The notes: generated by a model not told the origin, from the sequence alone. A stretch of DNA of 64,000 nucleotides from Salinibacillus aidingensis (GCF_039522525.1 NZ_BAAADO010000001.1:620001-684000); one strand, 5' to 3'. Numbered from the stretch's first letter, positions 18,635 to 27,811 are shown. Made by a program: numbers and translations.

Positions 18635-19605
18635 CCTTTCTCATCAGAGGAAAAGGTGTACGTTCCAATCTTTTTATATTTTTCCCATCGTCCTTCTAAT
18701 AATTCCTCCTTGGATAATCTTGATAAGTTTTCTAAGGATTGATGAAGGACTATATCAATCTTTTTCGCCTGTTCAGAAATATCACGGTGTGCACCGCCTC
18801 TGATTTCCGGAATAATTTCATCAATAATGTCCAGCTCTTTGAGGTCATAGGAAGTAATTTTCATAGATTCAGCTGCCTTTTGAGCCAGGTTGGAGTCCTT
18901 CCATAACAGCGCTGCAGCTCCTTCAGGTGATATTACGGAATAAGTGGAATTCTCAAGCATATGTATGCGATCTCCAACTCCTAACCCGAGTGCACCACCA
19001 CTTCCCCCTTCTCCAATAACGATACAGACGATGGGAACCGTAAGTCCCGCCATTTCCGTTAAGTTCCTGGCAATCGCCTCACTTTGTCCCCGTTCTTCAG
19101 CTGCTTTGCCAGGGTAGGCACCTTTTGTATCAATGAAGGAAATGATGGGACGATGAAACTTTTCGGCTTGCTTCATCAGACGCAGTGCTTTGCGATACCC
19201 TTCAGGATGAGGCATCCCAAAATTTCTGCGGATGTTTTCCTTTGTATCTTTCCCACGCTGGTGTCCTATAACCGTTACCGGCTTATCCTTATACTTGGCA
19301 ATGCCTCCTACAATCGCTTCATCATCACCAAAAGCTCTGTCTCCGTGCATTTCCAGAAAGTCATCAAAAATTTCAGCAATATAATCTAAAGTTGTAGGGC
19401 GATTGGCATGTCGTGCCATTTGAACACGATCCCAGGGCTGCATGTTGCCATAAACTTCAGCCTCAAGCTTTTCCAGTCGGCCTTCAAGCTTTTCAATCTC
19501 CTGTGTTAAGTCCACTTCACTCTCATTTGTGAATTTTTTTAATTCGGCTATCTTATTTTTCAGTTCCACTACAGGCTCTTCAAAAGGGAGTACCTGGTCT
19601 TTCAT
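18616..19605 (-). CDS. accA: Acetyl-CoA carboxylase carboxyltransferase subunit alpha
   Basis: A 329-residue subunit of the carboxyltransferase that moves CO2 from carboxybiotin to acetyl-CoA to make malonyl-CoA for fatty acid synthesis. The crotonase-fold blocks include VIGHQRGKDT, FIDTKGAYPG and IGEGGSGGALGLG, the oxyanion and CoA sites. Its ATG overlaps the accD TGA stop (ATGA), indicating coupled translation. Its last codons form one arm of the operon terminator. Confidence 0.96.
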   Translation of the reverse strand: MKDQVLPFEEPVVELKNKIAELKKFTNESEVDLTQEIEKLEGRLEKLEAEVYGNMQPWDRVQMARHANRPTTLDYIAEIFDDFLEMHGDRAFGDDEAIVGGIAKYKDKPVTVIGHQRGKDTKENIRRNFGMPHPEGYRKALRLMKQAEKFHRPIISFIDTKGAYPGKAAEERGQSEAIARNLTEMAGLTVPIVCIVIGEGGSGGALGLGVGDRIHMLENSTYSVISPEGAAALLWKDSNLAQKAAESMKITSYDLKELDIIDEIIPEIRGGAHRDISEQAKKIDIVLHQSLENLSRLSKEELLEGRWEKYKKIGTYTFSSDEKGNNVQS

Positions 19606-20462
19606 TCTGTGTCACCTCCCGGCTGATGGATATCCAAAATGGTGGTTAATGTATCTTTTAAATCGTGACGATGAATGACTTGATCCAATTGACCATGCTT
19701 TAGCAAAAATTCTGCTGTCTGAAAGTCATTCGGAAGTTTTTCCCGTATGGTCTGTTCAATGATACGTCTGCCGGCAAATCCAATCAGTGCATGAGGCTCC
19801 GCAAAATTATAGTCACCCAGAGATGCAAAGCTTGCGGATACACCACCAGTTGTAGGATGAGTCATAACCGAAATCATTAATCCACCTGCTCTGTTCAAAC
19901 GCTCAATTGCAACAGAGGTTTTCGTCATTTGCATCAGACTGAGAACCCCTTCCTGCATTCTTGCACCACCCGAAGCGGTAAAGATAATAAACGGGAGATT
20001 TTCTTTTCTTGCATTCTCTACTGCTCGTGCGATTTTCTCTCCGACTACCGAGCCCATACTTCCCATTCTAAACCTGGCATCCATAACAGCCACCGCTGTC
20101 GGAAAACCGTTTATTTTCCCTTTTCCTGTAACGACAGCTTCATTAATATTTGTTTTCAGCCGATCCTTCTCTAATTTTTCAAGATAATCCGGAAAGTCCA
20201 AGGGGTTTTCGGAAATCATGTCGTGATCCCACTCTTCAAAAGAATCAGCATCAAATAACATATCTATCCGTTCCCGGGAACTCAATTGATGATGGTGTCC
20301 ACAGTTAGGACATACCTGCAATTGGTTATCTAATTCCTTACGATAAAAAATCTGTTTACAATGTGGGCATTTCTTCATTAACCCCTCAGGAATATCCTGC
20401 TTAGCTTCATCCCGGGGAATGGTAGCGTATCTCTTCTTCTTCCCAAAAAAATTCCCAAGCAA
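19602..20462 (-). CDS. accD: Acetyl-CoA carboxylase carboxyltransferase subunit beta
   Basis: A 286-residue partner of AccA. The N-terminal four-Cys zinc ribbon (CPHC...CPNC, about residues 28-50) and the carboxyltransferase core with FTASGGARMQEG and GGVSASFA are present. The open frame extends 62 codons further upstream, but that part is translated repeat DNA. TTG at 20462 has AAAGGAGGT six bases upstream and gives the usual length. A triple intergenic repeat begins 23 bases upstream, so the promoter lies beyond or within it. Confidence 0.95.
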   Translation of the reverse strand: MLGNFFGKKKRYATIPRDEAKQDIPEGLMKKCPHCKQIFYRKELDNQLQVCPNCGHHHQLSSRERIDMLFDADSFEEWDHDMISENPLDFPDYLEKLEKDRLKTNINEAVVTGKGKINGFPTAVAVMDARFRMGSMGSVVGEKIARAVENARKENLPFIIFTASGGARMQEGVLSLMQMTKTSVAIERLNRAGGLMISVMTHPTTGGVSASFASLGDYNFAEPHALIGFAGRRIIEQTIREKLPNDFQTAEFLLKHGQLDQVIHRHDLKDTLTTILDIHQPGGDTE

Positions 20463-20485
20463 GCCAATACCTCCTTTTGTGTGTA

Positions 20486-20865
20486 GAAAAGCGGAAGGGC
20501 CTTGGTCAGCTCCAACCGGATAAGACGAGCTCATGGAGTGGCGTTCTTTGCCACGCAATGAGTTTGGCTTATAACGGCTTGGAGCTAGGCCCTGCAGCTG
20601 GACAATAGAAAAGCGCAGGCGACCGGTTAGGCCCGACAGCATAAGCAAAATTCACGGAGTGGCATGTCTTTGGCCACATAGTGGATTTTGCTTATGTCTG
20701 CTTGGGCCTGGGAGCCGGAGCTGGACAATAGAAAAGCGGAAGGGCCTTGGCAGCTCCGACCGGATAAGACGAGCTCATGGAGTGGCGTTCTTTGCCACGC
20801 AATGAGTTTGGCCTATAACGGCATGGAGCTAGGCCCTGCAACTGGACAATAGAAAAGCGCAGGCG
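20486..20865. repeat. Three tandem copies of the ~120-bp hairpin repeat (copies A, B, C)
   Basis: Three head-to-tail units at 20486-20607, 20608-20730 and 20731-20851, plus a final GAAAAGCGCAGGCG motif. Each begins GAAAAGCG and ends near GCTGGACAATA. Each folds on itself through inner arms: A and C share GAGTGGCG/TGCCACGC and are nearly identical, while B uses CATAAGCAAAATT/GATTTTGCTTATG. They fill most of the 495-base gap between accD and the GntR gene. No coding function is apparent. Confidence 0.85.
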
Positions 20866-20957
20866 ATTGTAGACGATGAGACAGAATAGACTACTTCTAT
20901 CATAAAGAAAACATTCGATGAAATTTGTAAAAGCTTGTCTATCTTTCCTATAAAATT

Positions 20958-21572
20958 TTATAAATGATATAAATTCCCTATAATTAACTGGATTTCGTGC
21001 TCATCTTTATTCTCAATCGCCGCTAACAGCTCCTGACAAATCCCGTCACGAAATTCGTCTGCCACATCAACCGTTTTGGAAAATCCCTCTATTAATTGCC
21101 AAATATTCAACAGTAAATCATTTTTGCATAATAGAAATAGTTCCTGTATGAAATAATAATAACAATGATGTCCTGAATACTTCATAATGGTTCCATGTAA
21201 GCGTTTAATAGAAGTCTGATTAATGTGTTCCATTCCCAATTTGGCCGCATTCAGTTCAAGCAGCATTTTCACTTCAAGTAATTCTTCTTTTGTTCGTGTT
21301 CCATTTAATATAAACGTAGATAGAAGTGAAACCGTGTGATAGGGGCGATATGTCTTTATAAACGTTCCTTCACCATGTCTGGTTTCAATAAGACCTAGTA
21401 GTTCAATAGCCCTGAGTGCTTCGCGAATGGAGGATCGACTTGCATTCAATTCCTCTGTTAAATCACGTTCAGAAGGCAGGCGGTCACCGGGAGATAGCTG
21501 ATGCTGCTCAATAAATAATCGTATTTTCTCCAGCACTTCCTGATAGACTTTTGCCTTTTCTGAGTTTGTCAC
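20958..21572 (-). CDS. GntR/FadR-family transcriptional regulator
   Basis: A 204-residue regulator. The N-terminal winged helix (about 10-75) has the GntR pattern LSPGDRLPSERDLTEELNAS followed by SSIREALRAIELLGLIE. The C-terminal part is all-helical and ends early relative to full FadR-type FCD domains, with few of the usual metal-binding His, so its ligand may differ. A GTG start with GGAGGGG upstream was used. Its place next to the malic enzyme and accDA suggests control of malate, lactate or acyl metabolism, which is inference. Confidence 0.82.
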   Translation of the reverse strand: MTNSEKAKVYQEVLEKIRLFIEQHQLSPGDRLPSERDLTEELNASRSSIREALRAIELLGLIETRHGEGTFIKTYRPYHTVSLLSTFILNGTRTKEELLEVKMLLELNAAKLGMEHINQTSIKRLHGTIMKYSGHHCYYYFIQELFLLCKNDLLLNIWQLIEGFSKTVDVADEFRDGICQELLAAIENKDEHEIQLIIGNLYHL

Positions 21573-21616
21573 CTGGATACCCCTCCAACTATGTCCAATA
21601 ACGATGACTTATTGTT

Positions 21617-22849
21617 TTACTTAATTAGCGATAATTGTCTTGTTTTTTCCGCTACCTCTTCCGGATCTCGCTCTATTCTGGCCACTCCGGATTCCATTCC
21701 CGCTTTTGCAACACTGGCAGCCACTGCTGGTGCTACCCGCGGGTCAAAAGGTGCAGGAATCACATAATCCGGGTTAAGTTCATGATCTTCAATCAGGTTC
21801 GCGATAGCTTCAGCTGCTGCAATTTTCATTCGTTCATTGATTCGTGTAGCCCGGATATCAAGAGCTCCTCTGAAAATGCCCGGAAATGCCAGAACATTGT
21901 TCACCTGGTTAGGAAAATCAGAACGGCCTGTCCCAATAACACGTGCACCAGCTTCTTTAGCATCCTCAGGCATAATTTCCGGCTCAGGGTTAGCCATAGC
22001 AAAAATAATGGCGTCTTCTTTCATAGTCTCAACCATTTCCTTAGACAGCAGACCTCCAACCGATACTCCTATGAAAACATCAGCATCCTGGATAACCTCT
22101 TCCAGAGAACCATCGATTTTATCTTTATTGGTAATCTTGGCAATATCATCCTTCACTTCATTCATTCCAGTTGTTCGTCCTTCATATATAGCACCTTTGG
22201 AATCACACATGATAATATCACGAACACCAAAATGATAAAGAAGCTTAATAATCGCAATACCGGCAGCCCCAGCACCATTTGCTACAACTTTAATATTAGA
22301 AAACGATTTGTTTACCAGCTTTAACGCATTGATTAATCCGGCGATCGTTACAATGGCTGTTCCGTGCTGATCATCGTGAAAAATCGGAATGTTGGTTTCT
22401 TTTTTCAGTCTTTCTTCTATAATAAAGCAATTAGGTGCGGCGATATCCTCCAGGTTGACTCCGCCAAAGGTTGGTTCCATTGTTTTTACGGTTCGTACAA
22501 TCTCATTGATATCATGAGTGTCTAAACAAACCGGAAAGGCATCCACTCCTGCAAAGCTTTTAAATAAAGCAGCTTTTCCCTCCATAACGGGAAGAGATGC
22601 TTCTGGACCAATGTTCCCTAACCCCAATACGGCTGAACCATCACTAACAACAGCCACCATATTGCCTTTCATTGTATATTCGTAGACGTCCTCTTTCTTA
22701 TCATAGATAGACTTACATGGCTCTGCTACCCATGGAGAATATGCTAAGCTTAAATCCTGTTTGTTTTTAATAGGTACTTTGGAGTATGTTGCAAGCTTCC
22801 CCTGATTTACCCGGTGCATATGTAATGCTTCTTCCTTAAAATTAGCCAA
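21617..22849 (-). CDS. ytsJ: NAD(P)-dependent malic enzyme
   Basis: A 410-residue malic enzyme that decarboxylates malate to pyruvate. GGVNLEDIAAP, FHDDQHGTAIV and the nucleotide fold GAGAAGIAI are intact. TTG at 22849 has AAAGGAG eight bases upstream and gives the same length as B. subtilis YtsJ; the extra 18 upstream codons look non-coding. A notable change is AYSPWVAEPC, where the family has AYSPGVAEPC: TGG (Trp) replaces a Gly codon near the active site. Located between accD and dnaE as in B. subtilis. Confidence 0.93.
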   Translation of the reverse strand: MANFKEEALHMHRVNQGKLATYSKVPIKNKQDLSLAYSPWVAEPCKSIYDKKEDVYEYTMKGNMVAVVSDGSAVLGLGNIGPEASLPVMEGKAALFKSFAGVDAFPVCLDTHDINEIVRTVKTMEPTFGGVNLEDIAAPNCFIIEERLKKETNIPIFHDDQHGTAIVTIAGLINALKLVNKSFSNIKVVANGAGAAGIAIIKLLYHFGVRDIIMCDSKGAIYEGRTTGMNEVKDDIAKITNKDKIDGSLEEVIQDADVFIGVSVGGLLSKEMVETMKEDAIIFAMANPEPEIMPEDAKEAGARVIGTGRSDFPNQVNNVLAFPGIFRGALDIRATRINERMKIAAAEAIANLIEDHELNPDYVIPAPFDPRVAPAVAASVAKAGMESGVARIERDPEEVAEKTRQLSLIK

Positions 22850-22978
22850 CAGAATCGCTCCTTTAATAAAAGATAACTTATAAATGCAAAATGGTCTGAC
22901 CACTGGATATTCACATTATAACAAATGCTAAACGGGTGTAAAGCATAAGAATGGAATTTTAGAACTAAGCTGGACCGT

Positions 22979-25900
22979 TTAACGTTTTAAAACTACGGAT
23001 GAATAGCCAAAAAAATTCTTTAATTTCTTTAGACAGGGACTTGAAGGGTTCAAACGGTATTGACTCGTTAATCGATACGTTTCCTTTTTTCGACTGGAAT
23101 AAACCAAAATAGGAATCTGACCAGGAAACTCATTCGCCACTTGCAGCAAAAAGTTCAACTGCTTACGTTCATCTTCGTCTTTAAATTGAATATAAATACG
23201 CTGGTCCGCTTTTTCGGTCTTCAGAAGATCAGGATCAAATGGAGCGGCCTTTTCAACAATCCATTGTAATTGATGATTACGAGTATCTATTTTTCCTTCA
23301 ATATAAATCAGCATTTCTTCCTGAAGCCACGGGTTAATTTCCCGGTAAACATTTGGAAAAATGACTGCTTCCATTTCATCGGTTTCGTCTCCAAAAGTAG
23401 CAAACGCCATTTGGTCGCCCCGTTTCGTACGAATAACCTTCAGTGACTGGACAGCTGCAACCCCCTTCATCCTTTTCCCTGCCTGAAATTCTTTAAGCCT
23501 TGAAATTGGGACCATACCTTGTGCTCTTAACAGCTCCCTGTATGTATTCAAAGGGTGACTGGAAACGTACATTCCCAGAACTTCCTTTTCGAGGGATAAT
23601 TGCTTTAACATAGGGAAGGGCTCCGTTTCAGTATAAGAGGGTTCAACTAACAGCCCATCTTCAAAAAAGGATTCCTGACCTGTCATGCCACCAAACAATT
23701 CGCCCTGCTCCATTGCCTGATCGAGGGAAGCAAGTAATGTTGATCGTTGTTTCCCTGTTTCATCAAAGGCACCTGCCAGTACAAGAGCTTCAATAACAGA
23801 GCGGTTCAATACCCTTAGTGGGACACGCTGGCAAAAATCAAAAAGGGATTGAAATTTCTCATTTTTTCTGGCATCTAAAATTGCATCAACAGCCTGCTTC
23901 CCCACCCCTTTAATAACCGTCAGCGCCATTCGTATCCGATCTTTCCCTTCTACTGAAAATCCAGCATAACTTCGGTTTACAGAAGGAGGAAGAATTTGAA
24001 TAGAAAAATTCTTTGCCTCACGGATGTATTGCTGAACTTTATCCTGATCAAAGGATACAGAGCTCAGGATACTGGCAAAAAAGTACGATGGATAATGAGC
24101 CTTTAAATAAGCTAACTGGTAGGATATAAGACTATACGCTACAGCATGACTGCGGTTAAATCCATAGTTAGCAAAAGCAACAATCCACTGATAGATTTCC
24201 TCTGCAATGTCCTGGCTGTATCCATTTTTTAAGCATCCGTCAATAAATTTTTCCCTCTCAGAAGCTAATATGTCTCGTTTCTTCTTACTTACTGCTCTTC
24301 TGAGTAAGTCTGCTTCTCCTAAGGAATAGCCTGCAGCACGGTGGGCGATTTGCATAATCTGCTCCTGATAAACAAGAACCCCATACGTTTTTTCCAAAAT
24401 GGGCTTCAAATCTTCATGGGGATACGTTACCTTTTCTTTTCCGTGCTTCCGTTTGATAAATGTAGAAATAAAATCCATTGGCCCTGGACGATACAAAGCA
24501 TTTACCGCTACAACATCTTCAAATTCTGTCGGCTTTAACTCCTGCAGAACATTGCGCATCCCGGATGACTCAAGCTGAAAAATTCCTGATGTCTGACCGG
24601 ATTGCAGCAACGTAAAGGTTTCAGAATCCTGAAGAGGAATCTGCTCAAGTGTAAACGACCTGTTTTCCCCTTTTCGAATGCGATTGATGATCTGTTCCAT
24701 CAGCGATAAATTCCTTAGGCCTAAAAAGTCCATTTTTAGTAGTCCAATATGTTCTAAGTCCCCCATTGGATACTGTGTTAAAGCCACCTTATTATCCTCT
24801 GACAAAATTGGCACCATTTCTGTAAGATTGCGGTCACTCAGGACAACCCCTGCTGCATGAGTAGAGTGATGGCGGGGAAGACCTTCTATTTTATGGGCAA
24901 TCTTAAACAGCCTTTTTAATGTATCTGATTGCTTTACATATTCAGTTAACTCCGGTGCCTCCTTTAGCGCTTTAGCTAAAGAGGAGGCCTGCTGGGGAAT
25001 ATGCTTTATTAGAAAAGCTGCATCCTGTTCATCGATTCCCATCGTTTTGATTAATTCCCGTAACAGAGACCTTGGTCCAAAAGTTCCAAACGTAATAATC
25101 TGTGCTACACGATGACTGCCGTATTTTTCCTGTACATACTGTATCACTTCATCTCTTCGATGATCTGAAAAATCAACATCAATATCCGGCATATTTCTTC
25201 GTTCAGGATTCAGGAACCGCTCGAATAACAGCCCATAATGTATGGGATCAACCTGTGTTATATCAAGTAAGTAGGCTACAAGCGATCCTGCTGCAGACCC
25301 ACGTCCAGGACCTACCATGATTTGCTGTGAACGGGCAAATTGAATAAAATCCCAAACAATAAGAAAATAATCACTGAACTTCATCCGTTCAATAATGGAT
25401 AGTTCATGCTCCAGTCGATGCTGAACATCCTCATAATTTTCACCGTATTTATCCGGAATTCGATCATAGCAAAGTTTTCGTAAATATTCTTCAGAAGTTC
25501 GACCATCCGGTGTCGGGTAATGAGGCAGCAGCGTCTGTCCCGAGGCAATATCCACCTCACATTGATCAGCAATCACCTTCATATTGTCCAATGCTTCCGG
25601 CCATTCTTCTTCAAAGACCATCATCATTTCTTCAGAGGTCATCATATGTTTTCTCTGCTTAGAAAATTGTTCAGTTTGGGGAGACCATTTCTTTCCGGCT
25701 TTCATAGATTGTAAACAGTCAAAAGCTATATAATCTTCTGACTGTTCATAACGAACATCCTGCAGAGCGACAACTGCCTGATGATTCTGGTCACAAATAT
25801 TTTTTAATACACGGTTCATTTGTCTTTCATCGATTGTTTGATGTGGACGTACGCCAATAAAAAATGAGGAAACGGGGAGAGAATTCGAAAAACTCTTTAC

Positions 25901-26332
25901 AATTAATGCCCATTCATCATACTGTTCAGCAAACAGCAGATGATTAAATGCCGGCTGATTGGAAGGTAAAATCGTAATCAGCTCATCAGCATAGTGCTGA
26001 TAATCTTCCATGGATATCGATTTTTGCTCCTGCCTGGACAATTCCGATGATAGATGAATGAGATTTTTATAGCCTTCTGTACTTTTAGCAAGGACTACCG
26101 TTTCATAAAGGGTTCCTTCAGAGAAGATATCCGTTTTCATGCCTATAATCGGTTTTATTCCTTCATTTCGACATCTTTCATAGAACTGAACGGCTCCATG
26201 AAGAATATGATCATCCGTTAAAGCAACAGCAGCAAAACCCTTTCCTTTTGCCGCTTTCACAAGTTTATCTATAGATAAAAGACTGTTCATAAAACTATAT
26301 CCACTATGTACCTCAAGATGGATGATATCCAT
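22979..26332 (-). CDS. dnaE: DNA polymerase III subunit alpha
   Basis: An 1117-residue C-family polymerase. The N-terminal PHP domain starts LEVHSGYSFMNS; the catalytic acidic motif is RNMPDIDVDFSD, with GPGRGSAAGSLVAY before it. A helix-hairpin-helix follows (about 780-860) and an OB fold lies near 960-1050. In low-GC Gram-positives DnaE extends RNA primers before PolC takes over. It is followed downstream by the malic enzyme and is divergent from ytrH. Confidence 0.96.
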   Translation of the reverse strand: MDIIHLEVHSGYSFMNSLLSIDKLVKAAKGKGFAAVALTDDHILHGAVQFYERCRNEGIKPIIGMKTDIFSEGTLYETVVLAKSTEGYKNLIHLSSELSRQEQKSISMEDYQHYADELITILPSNQPAFNHLLFAEQYDEWALIVKSFSNSLPVSSFFIGVRPHQTIDERQMNRVLKNICDQNHQAVVALQDVRYEQSEDYIAFDCLQSMKAGKKWSPQTEQFSKQRKHMMTSEEMMMVFEEEWPEALDNMKVIADQCEVDIASGQTLLPHYPTPDGRTSEEYLRKLCYDRIPDKYGENYEDVQHRLEHELSIIERMKFSDYFLIVWDFIQFARSQQIMVGPGRGSAAGSLVAYLLDITQVDPIHYGLLFERFLNPERRNMPDIDVDFSDHRRDEVIQYVQEKYGSHRVAQIITFGTFGPRSLLRELIKTMGIDEQDAAFLIKHIPQQASSLAKALKEAPELTEYVKQSDTLKRLFKIAHKIEGLPRHHSTHAAGVVLSDRNLTEMVPILSEDNKVALTQYPMGDLEHIGLLKMDFLGLRNLSLMEQIINRIRKGENRSFTLEQIPLQDSETFTLLQSGQTSGIFQLESSGMRNVLQELKPTEFEDVVAVNALYRPGPMDFISTFIKRKHGKEKVTYPHEDLKPILEKTYGVLVYQEQIMQIAHRAAGYSLGEADLLRRAVSKKKRDILASEREKFIDGCLKNGYSQDIAEEIYQWIVAFANYGFNRSHAVAYSLISYQLAYLKAHYPSYFFASILSSVSFDQDKVQQYIREAKNFSIQILPPSVNRSYAGFSVEGKDRIRMALTVIKGVGKQAVDAILDARKNEKFQSLFDFCQRVPLRVLNRSVIEALVLAGAFDETGKQRSTLLASLDQAMEQGELFGGMTGQESFFEDGLLVEPSYTETEPFPMLKQLSLEKEVLGMYVSSHPLNTYRELLRAQGMVPISRLKEFQAGKRMKGVAAVQSLKVIRTKRGDQMAFATFGDETDEMEAVIFPNVYREINPWLQEEMLIYIEGKIDTRNHQLQWIVEKAAPFDPDLLKTEKADQRIYIQFKDEDERKQLNFLLQVANEFPGQIPILVYSSRKKETYRLTSQYRLNPSSPCLKKLKNFFGYSSVVLKR

Positions 26333-26407
26333 TTCAACGTCACACCTTTAATGTCTTCTTACATTCTCATTCTATTATATCCCAAACGTGTTCACCAATA
26401 AATCCAA

Positions 26408-26436
26408 TCATACTACAAATAGTTCGTCCATAAAAT
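26408..26436 (+). promoter_or_regulatory. Candidate SigE promoter for ytrH-ytrI
   Basis: TCATACT, 14 bases, CATAAAAT fits the mother-cell SigE consensus (-35 with ATA, -10 CATANNNT). It lies about 45 bases before the ytrH start. B. subtilis ytrHI are SigE-dependent, which supports the assignment. Confidence 0.6.
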
Positions 26437-26479
26437 GAATAAGAGATAGACTTCTACTATCAATATGGGGATGATAAAC

Positions 26480-26812
26480 ATGGAAGAACGCTTTATTCCA
26501 ACTTTGGTTCAATGTTTTTTTATTGCATTTGGGGTGTTAGCTGGAGGATCACTAATTGGCAGTATAGGCGCTTATTTCGTTGGAGAACCTCCTTTAACCA
26601 TTATGGCAAGATTGGCGAAAAGCCTGAGAATCTGGGCTATTGTTGCGGCAATTGGAGGTACTTTTGCAACGATTGAAACGCTCGAAAAAGGGCTTCTCCA
26701 GGGATCAACCATAGATATTGTGAGACAGGTTGCCTATATTATTTCGGCTATGACGGGGGTACAAACGGCTGTAACCTGTATTGAATGGCTGATTCAGGAG
26801 GATATCACATAA
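26480..26812 (+). CDS. ytrH: Sporulation membrane protein YtrH
   Basis: A 110-residue protein with three hydrophobic segments (about 5-30, 45-65, 78-100), matching YtrH. ATG at 26480 was preferred to ATG 26465 because GGGGAT lies nine bases before it, while the earlier ATG lacks a site. It begins a two-gene unit with ytrI, overlapping by one base (TAATG), and is divergent from dnaE. Required for efficient sporulation in B. subtilis; molecular role unknown. Confidence 0.85.
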   Translation: MEERFIPTLVQCFFIAFGVLAGGSLIGSIGAYFVGEPPLTIMARLAKSLRIWAIVAAIGGTFATIETLEKGLLQGSTIDIVRQVAYIISAMTGVQTAVTCIEWLIQEDIT

Positions 26813-27378
26813 TGCACATACCACCATATTATAAACGCAGGGGCTTTCAATATTTTTTTGCAGGTGTGATTACAGGCACAGTGATTGCATACTTGCTCTT
26901 TCTGTTTTTTTATGGTGAATACACTGAGATGCGGATTGAGGAAAATATTCGCCTGCGAGATCAAATTGCTGAATTGGAACAGGACCTGGAAAATATTACA
27001 GAAGACAAAGAAAATTTATCGAAGCAAAATGAACAAAATTTAACCATTCAGGAAATTCAGGTTGAATTGGAAAATGCTGAGAAATTGAAACTCGACCGGT
27101 TTATCCAGCATGAGTTAAAAGAAAATATAAAGGATGAAATGAGTTCTCTAAAGGGCAGAAACATTGAAACCATGCAGGAAAACCTGTCATTAATTGAATC
27201 CTCGGTAGAAAATAAAACCTACCATATTTCCGACTTTAGCTATAGCGCAACCATCACACGATTAATCATTTCCAAAACCGTTTACGTAAAAGTAAAACTA
27301 AGCATGGCAAGCTCTTTAGCAGCAAAGGCGGAGGCGCACGTTGGTCCAGCTGCGGCTCCCAGGCCCAAGCGGTCATAA
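26812..27378 (+). CDS. ytrI: Sporulation membrane protein YtrI, with repeat-derived C-terminus
   Basis: A 188-residue single-pass protein: Arg-rich cytoplasmic start, TM helix (about 12-35), then a coiled coil (about 40-130) and a C-terminal domain. It is coupled to ytrH, with AGGAGGATATC before the ATG. The final roughly 20 residues, AKAEAHVGPAAAPRPKRS, are encoded by the start of an intergenic hairpin repeat and are unlike the rest in composition (Ala, Pro, Arg). The original stop codon seems to have been lost when the repeat arrived. The extracytoplasmic core should still be intact. Confidence 0.85.
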   Translation: MHIPPYYKRRGFQYFFAGVITGTVIAYLLFLFFYGEYTEMRIEENIRLRDQIAELEQDLENITEDKENLSKQNEQNLTIQEIQVELENAEKLKLDRFIQHELKENIKDEMSSLKGRNIETMQENLSLIESSVENKTYHISDFSYSATITRLIISKTVYVKVKLSMASSLAAKAEAHVGPAAAPRPKRS

Positions 27379-27705
27379 GCTGAATACCCTACATGGCCAA
27401 AAAGCGGCCACTCCGGATATTCTGCTTATGCCGTCGGGCCTAAACGGTCGCCTTCGCTTTTCTTTGTCAAGCTGCGGCTCCTAGGTCAAGGCGGATATAA
27501 GCCAAAGCCATTACGTGGCCAAACCCATGCCACTCCATGTCTTGGTCTTATCCCGCAGGACCTGACCAGTCGCCTTCGCTTTTCTTGTCCAGCTGCGGCT
27601 CCTAGGTCCAGGCCGACATAAGCAAAAGCCATTACGTGGCAAAAAACACGCCACTCCATGTCTTTTGCTTATACGGCAGGACCTGACCAGTCGCCTCCGC
27701 TTTTC
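27344..27705. repeat. Three tandem copies of the ~120-bp hairpin repeat (copies D1, D2, D3)
   Basis: Units at 27344-27463, 27466-27584 and 27587-27705, in the opposite orientation to the accD cluster: each ends CCTTCGCTTTTC or CCTCCGCTTTTC, the complement of GAAAAGCGGAGG. Inner arms differ between units (CATAAGCTGAATA/TATTCTGCTTATG in D1; CATAAGCAAAAG/CTTTTGCTTAT in D3) but pair within each unit. D1 overlaps the 3' end of ytrI. The remainder of the 433-base gap is AT-rich with no gene. Confidence 0.85.
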
Positions 27706-27811
27706 TTTTAAAATTGACGTTTTTCTGAAAAAAACTGCCATTTTATTCATTTTTTGCTGATATTGGGTAATATAATAATAAGAAGACATTTTATGAAGGG
27801 GTGAGTACGAT

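Noticed and set aside
20463..20648. N-terminal 62-codon extension of AccD in the open frame
   Set aside because: It is translated repeat DNA without similarity to AccD. The TTG at 20462 has an ideal ribosome binding site and gives the family length.
27344..27705. CRISPR-like array
   Set aside because: The units are about 120 bp, adjoin without unique spacers, and fold on themselves; there are no cas genes.
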